From Astragalus membranaceus (lineage: Eukaryota > Streptophyta > Magnoliopsida > Fabales > Fabaceae): DNA of 64,000 nt. The stretch covers positions 104,876,442 through 104,940,441 of the forward strand of contig CM076846.1 of NCBI GenBank assembly GCA_039519185.1. The letters run 5' to 3'. Below the pieces are notes generated by a model. The model ran no database searches, had not been told where the DNA came from, and saw only the letters and a list, made by a program, of their open reading frames with translations. A program made the position numbers and the translations under genes. Positions 35,001 to 46,200 of the stretch are shown here, in pieces. Numbering within the stretch: the first letter of the stretch is position 1; each line of letters opens with the position of its first letter.

Positions 35001-35530
35001 GCAATATTCTGAGGGACTGGGCCCTGCACGTGTGGATGAACCATTATTGGTGAATTGAAACCCGCCGGAGTTCCTGGAGCAATAACAGGAATTGGGATCT
35101 GAATCTGGGCTTGATGCGTCCCTGTTCCAACTTCGTTCACAATTGTATTAGGCTGAGCGTGCCCCGTGGTTCCCGAAGGATCTCTTCCAGGGTTTGCATC
35201 AGCAGCAGGAGGCGTATAGCCCAGTGGGAGACCGTAGGGAGGCCATTGCGCAGCTTGAAGGGTTTGAGAGATCCCAGACCCAGGGAGGGGAGGAGGATTG
35301 TTCGTCCCAGCGACAGCAGTTTCAGTTGTGCCAACATCTCTTAAGGCACTTAGCACTCTTATGACCTCCGCCATTTGAGCCTTTAGGACTTCCATCTCAG
35401 CTTGAATGACTTGATTCCCCTGATTCTGACCATGCTGACCCTGATCATTAGGATCCGGACCTCCTGGGATTCCGTCATCCTGATGTGGCTGCGGATCGTT
35501 CTGATCAAGATTGGCTTGATTGTTTTCCAT
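32021..35530 (-). CDS. gag-pro: Ogre-2 gag-protease with C-terminal G-patch
   Basis: 1169 residues starting MENNQANLDQ. It has a Gln/Asp/Pro-rich N-terminus, then a retrotransposon gag core (KYRGTTCPVSHV to VTGERVENGM, about residues 240-405). The zinc knuckle of CHHC form is CAFHSGAVGHVVEDC (about residue 525), with a further Cys cluster CARKDACDNPRCIGAC. The aspartic protease has IDNGSSLNVMPKST (about residue 877) and the flap/second half YSCLLGRPWIHAAGA. The G-patch is HGYQIGKGLGKAAQGIVMP (about residue 1045). The last ~80 residues end NWEIMDFPVFFNLK. The stop codon overlaps the 5' splice site. The unspliced RNA gives gag-pro and the spliced RNA gives gag-pro-pol, as known for Ogre. Confidence 0.95.
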   Translation of the reverse strand: MENNQANLDQNDPQPHQDDGIPGGPDPNDQGQHGQNQGNQVIQAEMEVLKAQMAEVIRVLSALRDVGTTETAVAGTNNPPPLPGSGISQTLQAAQWPPYGLPLGYTPPAADANPGRDPSGTTGHAQPNTIVNEVGTGTHQAQIQIPIPVIAPGTPAGFNSPIMVHPHVQGPVPQNIAHRHMTPVVASMNNPHYGAGVFPPNYPAEARSQYQMLEERLRAVEGAGSRARNSHELCLVPDLVLPPKFKAPTFDKYRGTTCPVSHVTMYCRKMTAYARDDNLMMHCFQESLAGAPLDWYMQLEPTNIRCWKDMADAFMRQYQYNNDLAPDRTQLQCMSKRDNESFKEYAQRWRNLAAQVKPPLLDKEMVHMFMETLPAVYYDRLVGSVASNFSEMVVTGERVENGMRSGRIAQGPAPPASQKNPFFGSHKKKEGETNAVIGASGPPHSNPPQAISVPPQAPLAHPFQSNYQYRNYNERKPVVFDPIPLSYTDLFNYLITNKIISTRQMKPYQPPYPRGYNANATCAFHSGAVGHVVEDCKAFKYVVQELLDKKSISFQQPNVATNPLPGHGGSAINAVGHQEGQCLVRKVDCIQMPLNFIHAELCRFGVIKEGCARKDACDNPRCIGACEGFKPILQDLLDRHLVLVGIQEKEEGVFTLQSGNGSFKRPIEIPCNLNSSLAVTRPSTVVIPVPAAAPSGETRMTPWSCNVQMQAEVPKGTLDITNIAGGSCITRSGRLYTPENLRREQSKGNEERARKGKDKEAIEVRDVSDKEAQEFLRVMRQSEYRVVDQLNQTPSKISMLSLLLSSEAHRAALLKILNEAHVSHDITVNQFDGIVGNIVASNYLTFSDTELPPAGKNHNQALHISVKCGDHILARVLIDNGSSLNVMPKSTMDKLDVDCSYLKPSSTLVRAFDGSVKEVFGEVEVPLQVGPKVFYVVFQVMDINSSYSCLLGRPWIHAAGAVPSSLHQKLKFVAGGKLIVISGEEETLVNRSPPEYYVEAAEESFETAFQGLEISNVVFVEGEPRWKPKWSRADMMAAKVMLGHGYQIGKGLGKAAQGIVMPVQLRGNIERFGVGYIPSLADRERLASDRREKWLAKLRGRAPNQGRMVIANLKNNFQSAGMLNPDQVNVVEEGSSSSGRAVGLVRCCAAGEKLRNWEIMDFPVFFNLK

Positions 35531-35891
35531 GCTTCTTGCTTGCAGACGCGTCCAATAGCGATGATTAACCAGCTTGCCTAATTTTCTGTTGACGGAACAC
35601 GCTTATGAACACAAGAACGAATAAATGAATGCAATGCGAATGAATGCGTGTTTAGTTTTTCTTGCCGAGAATCGCAGCGTATTATGTCTTGTCATAGATA
35701 CGCAGGTAAATCTTTGATTATTTTTGTTATATCACTTTCTTTGGATCATACTGAAATTGGAATCTGGAAGCGAAACGGGTGTATTTAAACAAAATACTTC
35801 AAAATCTGAATTCGAAAGTACGACATTCTGATACAATGATTGAAAAATGAAAGGTACAATAAAACAAAATGGAAAATTACAATAAAGAAGC
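35531..35891 (-). other. Ogre-2 spacer between ORF1 and gag
   Basis: Non-coding. 35658-35702 is the downstream arm of the inverted repeat bracketing ORF1 (TTCTTGCCGAGAA ... TTGTCATAGATACG on plus). It ends about 130 nt before the gag ATG. Confidence 0.6.
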
Positions 35892-37964
35892 TCAAATACA
35901 AAGGGCTTCGACATTTCCACTCTTTTTCCTCTTGTTGTTGGTAGGGGTACTTCCGGCTTTTCCTTTGGCTTCCTCAACTAGGGCTCTGCAGTACTCCACA
36001 AATTTGTACACCTCAAGCGGGGTGTTGAGGGGATACATCTCAGTCTCAGCTTTTCTTAATCTCCTGGGCATATCCGCAAGAGCCTGGTTGACCAATTCTG
36101 ATAGCTTGGAGAACCTACCCTTCCAGTGTTGAACCTCATCCCTCAGCTCTATGATGACTGCCTGCTCTTCAATCCTACCGAGCAGCTCAACATAGCGATG
36201 TTCCCAATACTGACTTTCATCCCTCACTTGCCGGTACGCATCACTGATGTGACAAAGACGCTCCTTCAACTCGTCAGAATCCTCTTGCTTTGCTCTTAGG
36301 GCCCGCTGATATTCCCTGAGGATGTTCTCAAAAGAGTCTCTCTCTTGCACAACACTGTCTAACTTACTCTCCCATTCAGCTTGTAACATGCGGGATTCTC
36401 TTTTTGACTTGGCAAGCAAGCTTTTCGCCGTTCTCTCTTCCATTTTTGCTTCATCCCATAACTCTTTCCACTGGTTGGCTTCTTCCAGGGCCTTCTTCTC
36501 TTTCAAGCTTCGTCTCTTGATTTCCTCCTTGGCTCCTTGCAGATACCTTTGAACTTCTAACTTGCTCTCCTCTTCCCCTTTTAGTTTCTGACTGAAACTC
36601 TCAATGGTAGCAGACTTCAGGGCATTTTCTTCTTTCAACCTCTTGTTCTTCAAAGCCATCTTCTCTATCTCAGCTTGCAAATATTTCTTCTCTTCCTCTG
36701 CCTTCATCAGAGCCAACTTAACCTCGCCTAATTCTTCGACAACAGGGACACTGGCGTCCACTACTTCCCTCTCGACTTGCAACTCTTTTTGGTAGGGCAG
36801 TTGAACATTCTGGATTCTTTTTCCGAGCCACTGAGCGAAGGTGATACCACTAGTCCTCTGAGCAAGCTCTACTTTTCCCATGCGAACCACCGTACTCCAG
36901 GCTTGCAAGACCTTTCTAAGCAAACTGTCATCTTTTGGTCCTCCTTCAAAGATGTAAAGCGGGAATATCATCTCCTTAGTAGGCGAATTCGTCATCGGAT
37001 ACCCCAATTGCCTCAGAGTCAGGGACGGGTTGTAGTTGATGCATCCCTTAGTGCCCATCAGCGGGACATTTTGGAAACCACCACAGCGGAAGACTACCTT
37101 AGGCCTATCTTCCCAGCAAGATGAGAGATACCAACGGATTGAGTGCTCATCCAGACCCCCTAGAAACTGGATCCACTCTTGAATGCTCATAGCTTTCACC
37201 TCACAAGTTACAGCGTAACTAATCAACTTTTCCACTCGTGTTGGGTTGGTGAAGGCATGGATGAGAAGCCATGCATACAACAGGTGAGAAGAGCAAGAGA
37301 TTTTCTTCCTTCTTAAGTCACAATGATGGGTAAAAGCAGAATAAGTGTCGGCAAGGATGGCGGGAATTGGATTAATGGGGCTCCTCTTGTTCTGAAAAGC
37401 TAGGAAAATACCAATAACAGTCACATCCACATACCTCTCAATCTGCGGAAAGAGAACAACCCCAAAAATTGCTAAGGCCAAAACTCGCTTGAAGACAACC
37501 CAATTTTTACTTCTAGCATAGGCTCCCATTAAACCTTCGAGGTAGCTCTGCGGGAAACCTATCACATTGTTTCTCTTCTGCTTTTGGAGCTTCAGATCCT
37601 CTACACTCACTTGCAATAATGCAGCGAACCCCTCATCTGTGTAGTACTGTTCTTGATACCGGTAGGGGACAGATTCTGTCTGAGTGAAACCCAAAATCTG
37701 CTGATATTCCTCCAATGTGGGGGCCATTTGAAAATTTTTGAAAAGAAAGCACCTGATTTCTGGGTCATAGAATCTACTCAAAGCCGCGATAGCCTCAGTC
37801 TGCACCTCTAGCAACAACAACTTCCGGAGGTTCCCATAAGCATTGTCAAACGATCCCCTTTCAATAGGTCCCATCAGGTCAACACATTTTTTCAGACTAG
37901 TCACATCTACCTTGTTTACAACGGGGTACCTTGGAGTATACACCGTTTCCCTTCTAGATTCCAT
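35892..37964 (-). CDS. Ogre-2 ORF1 protein, function unknown
   Basis: 690 residues from MESRRETVYTP. The open frame extends 36 codons upstream, but this start matches Ogre-1. The N-terminal ~330 residues contain DVTSLKKCVDLMGPIERGSF, FKNFQMAPTLEEYQQILGF, IGFPQSYLEGLM and SPINPIPAILADTYSAFTHH, features I associate with the plant-mobile-domain/DUF7745-like proteins found in Ogre ORF1 (inference). From about residue 380 to 600 it is a long Lys/Glu-rich coiled coil. The C-terminus has a Lys/Arg patch (NNKRKKSGN) that could be a nuclear signal. ORF1 is translated from the 5' part of the same RNA as gag, so how gag is reached is an open question. Confidence 0.9.
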   Translation of the reverse strand: MESRRETVYTPRYPVVNKVDVTSLKKCVDLMGPIERGSFDNAYGNLRKLLLLEVQTEAIAALSRFYDPEIRCFLFKNFQMAPTLEEYQQILGFTQTESVPYRYQEQYYTDEGFAALLQVSVEDLKLQKQKRNNVIGFPQSYLEGLMGAYARSKNWVVFKRVLALAIFGVVLFPQIERYVDVTVIGIFLAFQNKRSPINPIPAILADTYSAFTHHCDLRRKKISCSSHLLYAWLLIHAFTNPTRVEKLISYAVTCEVKAMSIQEWIQFLGGLDEHSIRWYLSSCWEDRPKVVFRCGGFQNVPLMGTKGCINYNPSLTLRQLGYPMTNSPTKEMIFPLYIFEGGPKDDSLLRKVLQAWSTVVRMGKVELAQRTSGITFAQWLGKRIQNVQLPYQKELQVEREVVDASVPVVEELGEVKLALMKAEEEKKYLQAEIEKMALKNKRLKEENALKSATIESFSQKLKGEEESKLEVQRYLQGAKEEIKRRSLKEKKALEEANQWKELWDEAKMEERTAKSLLAKSKRESRMLQAEWESKLDSVVQERDSFENILREYQRALRAKQEDSDELKERLCHISDAYRQVRDESQYWEHRYVELLGRIEEQAVIIELRDEVQHWKGRFSKLSELVNQALADMPRRLRKAETEMYPLNTPLEVYKFVEYCRALVEEAKGKAGSTPTNNKRKKSGNVEALCI

Positions 37965-38016
37965 GCCGTATCTATGACAAAAATTTCTCATTACTTGGGG
38001 TTCTCGGCAAGCAAAC

Positions 38017-39109
38017 CATGATGAAATGCAAAGATGCATGCGAAAATTATCGAAAATGTATGTTTTATGCAAAGGATGATGTGTAAATGATGATGATGTT
38101 CTATGTCTATGTATCTCAGAGACCAGTCCTTATTGGCAGTGATTCAAGTTTTTTTTGGAAAATGCGGGTCGTACGTTATTTCATATGGACCGGTATGAGA
38201 AAGGCTACAGCGGTAACTCTTTCACTCCCTCTTTTTTTTAAAATAAAGTGGTTCATATGTCACTTCGTACAGACCGGCGAAAGAAAGGTTACAACGGCAA
38301 CTCTTTCTCTATTTTCTCCTTTTTCGAAAAATCTCCTTTTCTTTTTGAAAACGTGCCTAGTTTACAATGCAGCACACAATTTGGAAAGCCCTTGTGACCT
38401 AAAAAGGGGTGAGACCTACGATCTAGGGCAATTTAAAGGGTAATCCTCCCATGTGGCTCTATTCACTCCCTCGCAAAGGCTACCAGAGCTAAATCTCTTT
38501 TATGATAACACCCACAACGATGGAATGCCATCTGGTGTGAGGTACCATAAAGAGCATACTCTGGCTGAAACTTTCGTGAGAGCAGAAGGACATCGGTCCA
38601 ATTGGCAGTCACTACTCGTTTCCACTCTCCTAGGTATTTTTCAGACCTTGGGTTTTAGGCCTCTCTCAAAGCTCATAATCATAAGGGGGTGAGTGTGTGT
38701 AGCGGGGACATACCGCCTAAAACTACCCACATATACCCCACCTGCGAAGGAAAACCCAGAACAGTCCAAACAATAGCAAGTGATAACATGTTGTCTACAC
38801 TAGGGTTCAATATCAAATTAGCTAGCCTAGGGTTTCAACAGTAATCAAGTGCTTTGCTTTCCTCGAGAAAGGGAGCCGAGAAGAGGGGAACATAACAAGA
38901 TGGGGGGAAATGCATTAGGGTACTAAGCACATAAGCAAAGACGAGGAAAAATAAACATGGAAGGAGAGAAAACAAATGCACATGCATACAACATGATAAG
39001 AAGAACAAACCGAAAAGGGATAGAAGCAAACAAAGTATCCAAATCGCATCGATAGCACACTAAACCACACATTTAATTAGTTAGGCTTGACCCACTCAAA
39101 AAAAGAAAA
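38017..39109 (-). other. Ogre-2 5' leader
   Basis: Non-coding leader between primer site and ORF1, related to the Ogre-1 leader. It includes two ~110-bp related segments with AAAGGCTACAGCGGTAACTC / AAAGGTTACAACGGCAACTC (38160-38310). The segment next to ORF1 is the upstream arm of the inverted repeat. Confidence 0.65.
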
Positions 39110-39128
39110 GTCCCCAGTGAAGTCGCCA
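39110..39128 (-). promoter_or_regulatory. primer-binding site of Ogre-2
   Basis: The minus strand reads TGGCGACTTCACTGGGGAC, two bases after the LTR end (GTGCGACA-GC). It is the Ogre/Tat-type tRNA-Arg site. Confidence 0.9.
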
Positions 39129-39130
39129 GC

Positions 39131-40700
39131 TGTCGCACCCCGAAAAATCCTTGGAGAGATTTTTCTTCGCACAACGGGATTTTAGAGTCGCCACCAATAT
39201 TTTTTAAAGGTAAAACATCGGGAAAACCTTTTTTGGAAAGCAATGGTCTTTGGAACCCTTAGATTTGGGTTCGGGGGTCTAATTACGTATGGGGAAGGTA
39301 TTAGCACCCCATAACGTCCCTTCAAAGAAGGGTTACCTTAATTAAATATGTGATCTGCAAAGTTGATTCGGAAAAATGCTTTGTTTTTACCTCTTTTGTT
39401 GATGAATGACTTAATGAAAAATCTTTAGTTTTCGCACTTGACGGAGGGGATTCGCTCCTACGTATCTCCCGGTGCGATGGAGAATTCAAAGCAACGTAGT
39501 TCTTGGTTTTGAAAAATGTTTTATTTTGGAAAAGTGTTTGGTTATTGAAAGGAAAAATGTTTTGGGTTTGTTGTGCTTGACGGAGAGTATCCGCTCCTAC
39601 GTATCACCCGGTGCGATGGAGAATTCAAAGCTACGTAGTTCTGGGTTTTGAAAAATGTTTTACTTTGGAAAAGCGTTTGGTTTTTGAAAGGAAAAATGTT
39701 TTGGGTTTGTTGTGCTTGACGGAGAGTATCCGCTCCTACGTATCTCCCGGTGCGATGGAGAATTCAAAGCTACGTAGTTCTGGTTTGTCCTGAAAAGGGT
39801 TTTTGTTTTTTAATCTTTTTGGAGTTTTTCGCAAAGGGGTTGAGCGTTCGCAGTGACCAAACAACAGCGGTTTAGAGTGGTCGCACTACTAACTCTTATG
39901 AAAACGAATTATCATTAACGACCAAACGGCAACGGCGCGAGTGATGATTAATGATAATCGGTTTTTATTTGGAGCATTGAAAAGGTTTTCGCAATTGAAG
40001 GAGAGCGTTTGTGAGGACAAAACAACAACGCTTTAGAGTGGCCACACTACTAGCTCCCACAGGAATGAAATCATCACCCACAATCAAACGGCAACGGCGC
40101 GAGTGATCATTAGTGATGATTAGTTTTGATTTCGACGTTTGAAAAGATTTGTTTTTGAAAAGTGTTTTCGTTGATTTTAATTGGAGAGAACGTCGTAATG
40201 AAAGGAGTTCACAATTGGATTGACTTTTGTTCGGGGAAACATTTATCCATCATTTTTTTTAAAAAAGGTTTGAGAAAAAAAATAAGTTCGTTTAGGGAAA
40301 AGAAAATTTATTATTCGGGAAAAAAAGGGTTCGTAAAATAAGTTCGCTAAGGAAAAAGAAACGAAATTTAAAAAAAAAGAAGCAGGGGCGTAGTAGTAAA
40401 ATAAGGGTGTAAATAAAAGGAGGACTGTATTATTAAAAGGGGGTGCAGATAGTGAGCCCAGCTTGTTTTTGCAAGCTGGGCTGCGTTTTTATTTTCTGAT
40501 GGGCTTAGGGGGGGAGGCGTGCGAAGTAAACCGTGGGGGTGCACATAACAATCTGAAAAAAATAAGAAAATGTGAAAGGACGAAAATACCCCTGCTGTGT
40601 ACACTATAAATAGCTAACTCTAAAAATGGAAACCCTAATTCCATTCTTCACTTCTCCACGGCGCCCCACTCCCCCAAATAGCTAAACCTAAAAAAATTTT

Positions 40701-40739
<39 letters not shown>

Positions 40740-42696
40740 CGCCGCACTCCTCCTCACTTCCCTCATCCCCTACCCGTCGCTTCCCCCTTCCTCCACCTCT
40801 TCTTCGCCGTCCTCCGCCTCCCTCTCTCACCCTACCCTAATCGCATCTCCTCTCTCCACTAGCCCTCCTCTCGCTCTCTATCTCCTCACCGCCACCAACG
40901 ACGAAAATGGGGAGAGGGGAACGGTCGTGGTGTTGTTTTGGTGGTGGTTCGCGAGATCGTGACTGTAGGATGGTAACTTGGATGGTCGTTTGGTATTTTG
41001 GGGTGGTGGCCGTGAGGGTAGTGTTTGGTGGAGGTTATGGTGCTATGGGTGGTGGTTGGCCGTTGGATGGACGGTGGTGGTGACGGTTTGTGTGGGTGGT
41101 AGTGGATCTGTTTTCAGGAGTGACGGCGGTGGAGACCGTGGTGTTGTGGGGGTGGGCTGTGAAGGTGGTGAGAACGATGGTTGAGAGAGTTCGGTTTGGT
41201 CACGGTGTAGGTGGCAACCGTGGGGGCTGACCGTGGTTGAGAGGAGCGTGGGCGGCGTTTTCTTTGGACGGTGGTCATGGAGTTTTCCGGCGAGGCTACG
41301 GCGGCGACGCGGCGGCGATGCGGCGGTGACTGGTGTTCCGGTGAGGTAAGTCCGATTCTGTTTCTCATTTTTGTTACCCTTTCTTTCCTTTCACTCATTT
41401 CTTCGAACCCTTTTTTACACTAATTTCCCACATTTTAATCTAAGTCAGTATCTCCTTTATTATTTTTTTTACACAGAAAATAAAAGTTGGTTTATTATTT
41501 TTGTTCCAAAAACGTGTTCCTCTGACCCTCTCCCAATTTCGAGACCTAAGTTATGTTAATGAAATCCTTATTGCTCCTAATATACTGCTGTATGTATATA
41601 TTTACCATTGCATTCTTATGATATCAAGGAGATAAAAACCAAAAACGCATTTAGTATACACTCCGATCAAATATATTGCTCCATATTTTTAGAACTAAAC
41701 ACTACATAAAAAAAACTGAACTGACCTACTTTCCAGCTTCTGAGAATCACCCCTTTTTGCTTTGCTGCTCCTCTTTTTGAACTAAAACCTCTTTTGCTCT
41801 CTACTTTTAAACTGATTTACCTCTATTCTGTGTGTGTATATTGCTCTCTGTGTTACTCCCTTTTGCTGTGACTGAGTGTGTATTTATAGGGAGATTTGCA
41901 TAGAGTTTTGCACTGTCAAGTCCATTTTCTCTGCACCCCAGTTTTGTATTTGTTCAAACATTTCATGCTTTGGTGTATAAAGTGCTCTCAGCACAAATTT
42001 CCCTCCTCCACGATTTGTTGTTATGTTTGACTGGCTTATTTGGTTCTTATTTTACTGTGACAGGACATAGAGCAGATGGGGCAGAGCATGGGAGCAGAGG
42101 CATGCCTTGCTTGGAGCTGTGTGTAGTGTTTCAGTCAAGAGCTGAAAATGGGATAAGCTAGAAACAAATAGAAAGTGGTCTTGGTTTCTTTCTAATAGAA
42201 CCAACCAAGCTAGTGGAGCAAAGAGAGAGATGCAACAGCTACTGCATCCTTTTTTACTTTTCTTGTATATTTTTTTTTTGGCAATTTTGTATTACCCTTT
42301 TTGCATTTTATTCATCTTTGTAATCAAAATCCATGTGGATCAAAAATATTGTAAACCTGTTTCTATTCTTTATTTTATATTGTATAATCTTGTAATAAAA
42401 ATAATCAGAAATAAAATTAAGATTAAAATTAAAGTGCTAATGATAAAAAGGAGATAAGTTGCACTAATAATAAAAACAATGACGTAAAACCGCTAACAAG
42501 CATCCAATGACACGTGTCAACGACAAACATCATAACAAACAATATTTTGGATTTTCTAGTAAATGTTAAATTAGCCGGACAAAATTAGGGTGTAATAGCT
42601 GCCCTTATTTATTTAAATTTACTAGAAATGTGAAGGGTTTTCAATTTTTCTAAAAAATGTTTTTTTGACTTGGGCGGACAAAATTGGGGTATTACA
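39131..42696 (-). repeat. 5' LTR of Ogre-2
   Basis: 3566 bp, same ends as 23247-26837. The main length difference is the (CT)n tract, 32 nt here (40704-40735) against 54 nt in the other LTR. Only scattered substitutions are seen by eye. It carries the functional copy of the sense TATA box at 41881-41888 and the antisense TATA box at 40605-40612. Confidence 0.95.
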
Positions 42697-42701
42697 CTAG
42701 T

Positions 42702-43222
42702 TACACATCATCAAAAGATTAGAAAATAAGAGTAGAGAAGATTACACATAGAAGAATCTATTAGAACCTTCAAATCCTAAAATCGCATCCCAGATGAAGT
42801 GCCGGAGGTACCGCTTTTCTCCTCTTTTTCTTAATCGCCGTTTACGCCTTACGGCGCTGCTCCTGTGCGTGACTTTTTCTTTTTCAATGCCTGGTACCTA
42901 ATCCTTTGAATACCAACCTCTTTTGTTCCACGCCTCTGTTTGATTTTTTTATTTTTATTTTTAATTCAAGCCCACATGCATTCCCAGGGGCCCATCAATC
43001 AATTTTCTATTTCATCTTTTCCATGCTTCCTTTTCACACCTCCTTTGTTTCCTTTTTTTTTCTTTAATTGGACTTACCAATTACATTTCGGTTACAATTC
43101 AACTTCTACTACAAAAAACTAAAACTATGCCAAATCCCTAGTTATTGGCTGAATAAAACATAAAATGACTAACAAATTGGTTGCAAACTGAATAAAAATA
43201 TACATATGATGAGGACTCATCA
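42702..43222 (-). repeat. Athila-like LTR, 5' part (split by Ogre-2)
   Basis: This continues the LTR after the CTAGT duplication and ends on the plus strand TGATGAGGACTCATCA, a near-perfect palindrome. It is directly followed by CTGTC and the Ogre-1 5' LTR. Confidence 0.85.
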
Positions 43223-43223
43223 C

Positions 43224-46200
43224 TGTCGCACCCCGAAAAATCCTTGGAGGGATTTTTCTTCGCACAACGGGATTTTAGAGTCGCCACCAATATTTTTTAA
43301 AGGTAAAACATCGAAAAAACCTTTTTAGAAAGCAATGGTCTTTGGAACCATTAGATTTGGGTTCGGGGGTCTAATTACGTATGGGGAAGGTATTAGCACC
43401 CCATAACGTCCCTTCAAAGAAGGGTTACCTTAATTAAATATGTGATTTGCAAAGTTGATTCGGAAAAATGCTTTATTTTTACCTCTTTTGTTGATGAATG
43501 ACTTAATGGAAAATCTTTAGTTTTCGCACTTGACGGAGAGTATCCGCTCCTACGTATCTCCCGGTGCGATGGAGAATTCAAAGCAACGTAGTTCTTGTTT
43601 TCGAAAAATGTTTTATTTTGGAAAAGTTTTTGGTTTTTGAAAGGAAAAATGTTTTGGGTTTGTTGTGCTTGACGGAGAGTATCCGCTCCTACGTATCTCC
43701 CGGTGCGATGGAGAATTCAAAACTACGTAGTTCTGGGTTGTCTAGAAAAAGGTTTTTGTGTTTTATCTTGTTTAATTGTGAAAATTGAGCTTTCATGATG
43801 ATCAATTGAGCAAAGGCTCCAAGTGACCACCATTAGCACTCCATTGTTAATAATCATGCAAGCAAAGGCTTCGCAAGACTACTAACAAAGTTTTTGATTT
43901 AATGAAAATCTTTAGGAAAATTAGGCATTCATGATGATCAATTGAGCAAAGGCTCCAAGTGATCGCCACTAGTACCTCATTGTTAATAATCATGCAAGCA
44001 AAGGCTTCACAAGACTACTAACAAAGTTTGATTTTGAAGAGTTTTCGCAATTGGATTGATTCTTGTTTAGGGAATGATTTTGATGCTTGAAAAGGCTTTT
44101 GATTGAAAGTGGACCTAGACTACACACATTATGACACGATACATAGATAGGCAAGGAATGAACCCAAGTTGAGCATTTGGCAAAAATGCATGAATAGGCA
44201 AGAAAATGAACCTAAGTTGCACATCTTATTGAAGATGCTAGGCAATGGGATGAACCTAACTAGGCATTTATGACGCAATATGTGAATAGGCAAAGGCATT
44301 TCAAAGCACAAGTGATATCAAACTTCTAATGAATCACTTGCAAAACCCTAAGGATTTCACATCAACATTAGACATAAACACCCATGTGGTATCCTTTTTA
44401 TGTCATCAATGTCTAATACATTTCTTCAATCAACCACATGGAAGGAATAAATTAAAAGGGGCATTTGCCTCATGCAAGATCATAGGCAAGCCTTAAGACT
44501 AAATTGACAAGTTTAGGCAATTAGGGTGTTGAATCCCTTTAGGTAATCTTTGACACTTGGGATATGCACAAGTGCATAGGTGTCAAATCCTCTTACCAAA
44601 TCATCAACACAAAACCAAAAATTGTTTCAAAACAATTACTTATTTGCAAGACCAAGAGCATTTCAAAATGATTTATAAGTTGTTTTTGGTAATCAAAGCA
44701 ATTGGTAAGGAAAGGAAACCTAAATTTGCATTCTTGTTCACTAGGAATCACAAAAGAAATTGAATCCTCTTAGGCAATCCTCAACACTTAAAGTGTGCAT
44801 CAAAGCACAAGTGAGAGTCCTCTTGCCAATCATCAACATAGGGCATGATTTGCAAGCAAATTCATGAGAACAACAAGTTTTAAGCGAACAAACATCATAA
44901 TCAAGGTTCAATTCCAAGTAATTGCAAGATTAGACAACCAACTCATCAAAAATCTCGTAAACCCTAATTTCTTTGAAATATGCGAAACTAACATAAACCC
45001 TAAATCTCATTTTATTCATGGAAACACAAGATAATGCAAGAGAACAACATAGATTAAATTTTTGGCAAGGATTCACATGATCAAGCAAAGAAATGCATAA
45101 CAATCACACAAACCCTAATTTTCCTCTAATTTGCGAAATGAAATAAGCTTCAAATCATCACTTTATTCATGAAAACAACAAGAAATGAGTGAAATAACAA
45201 CAACACACAATTTATTCTAACGAAGAAAAGCATTCCAAGCACCCAAGCCTCCCAAAGTGTTTGTCAAGGTACTTGAAATACATCTCTCACTCAACAACAA
45301 CAACTATATTAACATTATGACATTAAAATGCAATGGGATGCCAAAATGAAGTGATGATTTACATCTTTGATGCTAAAATTGGAATATGATGCTAGGTTTT
45401 AAAGTATACCTCAACTCCAAGCTAGAATAAGGAAGGAAATGAGATGAATGAATGCAAAACCCTTTTAATCTAGTCTTCAATCTTCAACATTGAACTTGAT
45501 CATTGAATTTGAAGGTGAATCTTTGAGAAGAATGTAAGAAGGATGGAAGATTTAGTGTAGGAATGGTGTTTTAATGGATGATTGAGTGAAGAAATTGAAA
45601 AAGATGAGGTGAGGGAGAGGGGGAGATATTCGGCCAAGGAGAGGAGAGGAGGAGGTTTTTGTGCAAAAAATGAACTTGTCCTCGTATTTTGGGAGAGTAG
45701 GCTTATATATGGTCTTGGGTGAAATTAGGGTTAAGGGTAGAATAGGAATGGGATGTTCTATTTTAAGTAAGTTTGGAATTTCTTATGAAGAAGTGAGTGT
45801 GAGAGGATGGTGTCATTTACAAAAAAGAGTATGAATCTACATGAGAGTGTGTGGGAATTAGGGATGTGTATGAAATGGGTAGGATTAAGGATAGTACAAG
45901 AATATTCTTAAGGAATAATTGTACAATAGAAGAGTGTGGAAGAAATTGTGGAGAGAGAGAGAGAGGGAATTCGACTATGACAACAAAAATGGGGGGGGGG
46001 GGGAAATTGCTTCTCCTTTTTGGTATTTTGTCTTATTGAGGACACTTTGTACTTTCTATTTGAATTTTGAATTTTTGGGCATGCAAATGATAGTGCACCT
46101 ATTGAAAATGTGTCACATATTTTTGGGCACCATAAAAATATCCCTCTAATTATTCATGACAATAAAAGTTGTTATTTAATAATCGGGGAATATTTAATGG

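Larger units (their letters stand above)
23247..42696 (-). mobile_element. Ogre-2: apparently intact Ogre/Tat-type LTR retrotransposon
   Basis: 19.45 kb with LTRs at 23247-26837 and 39131-42696 that look nearly identical, apart from scattered single differences and a (CT)n length change. The TSD is CTAGT (23242-23246 and 42697-42701). Minus-strand order: primer site, leader, ORF1 (690 codons), gag-pro (1169 codons), a 192-bp intron, pol, hairpins, polypurine tract. No premature stop or frameshift is visible in any coding part, so it may be recently active. Confidence 0.93.
21820..43222 (-). mobile_element. Athila-like element with a single LTR, interrupted by Ogre-2
   Basis: Minus-strand element with TSD CTGTC. 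On the minus strand its 5' LTR runs TGATGAGTCCTCATCA to TTGTTAACA (42702-43222 plus 22589-23246, about 1.18 kb). It is followed by a tRNA-Asp-type primer site and a ~770-bp internal part with one small ORF. The 3' LTR is absent: the left edge has only TGATGAGGACTC, a copy of the LTR terminal 12 bp. Without Ogre-2 the element is about 1.95 kb and has no pol. Confidence 0.75.
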
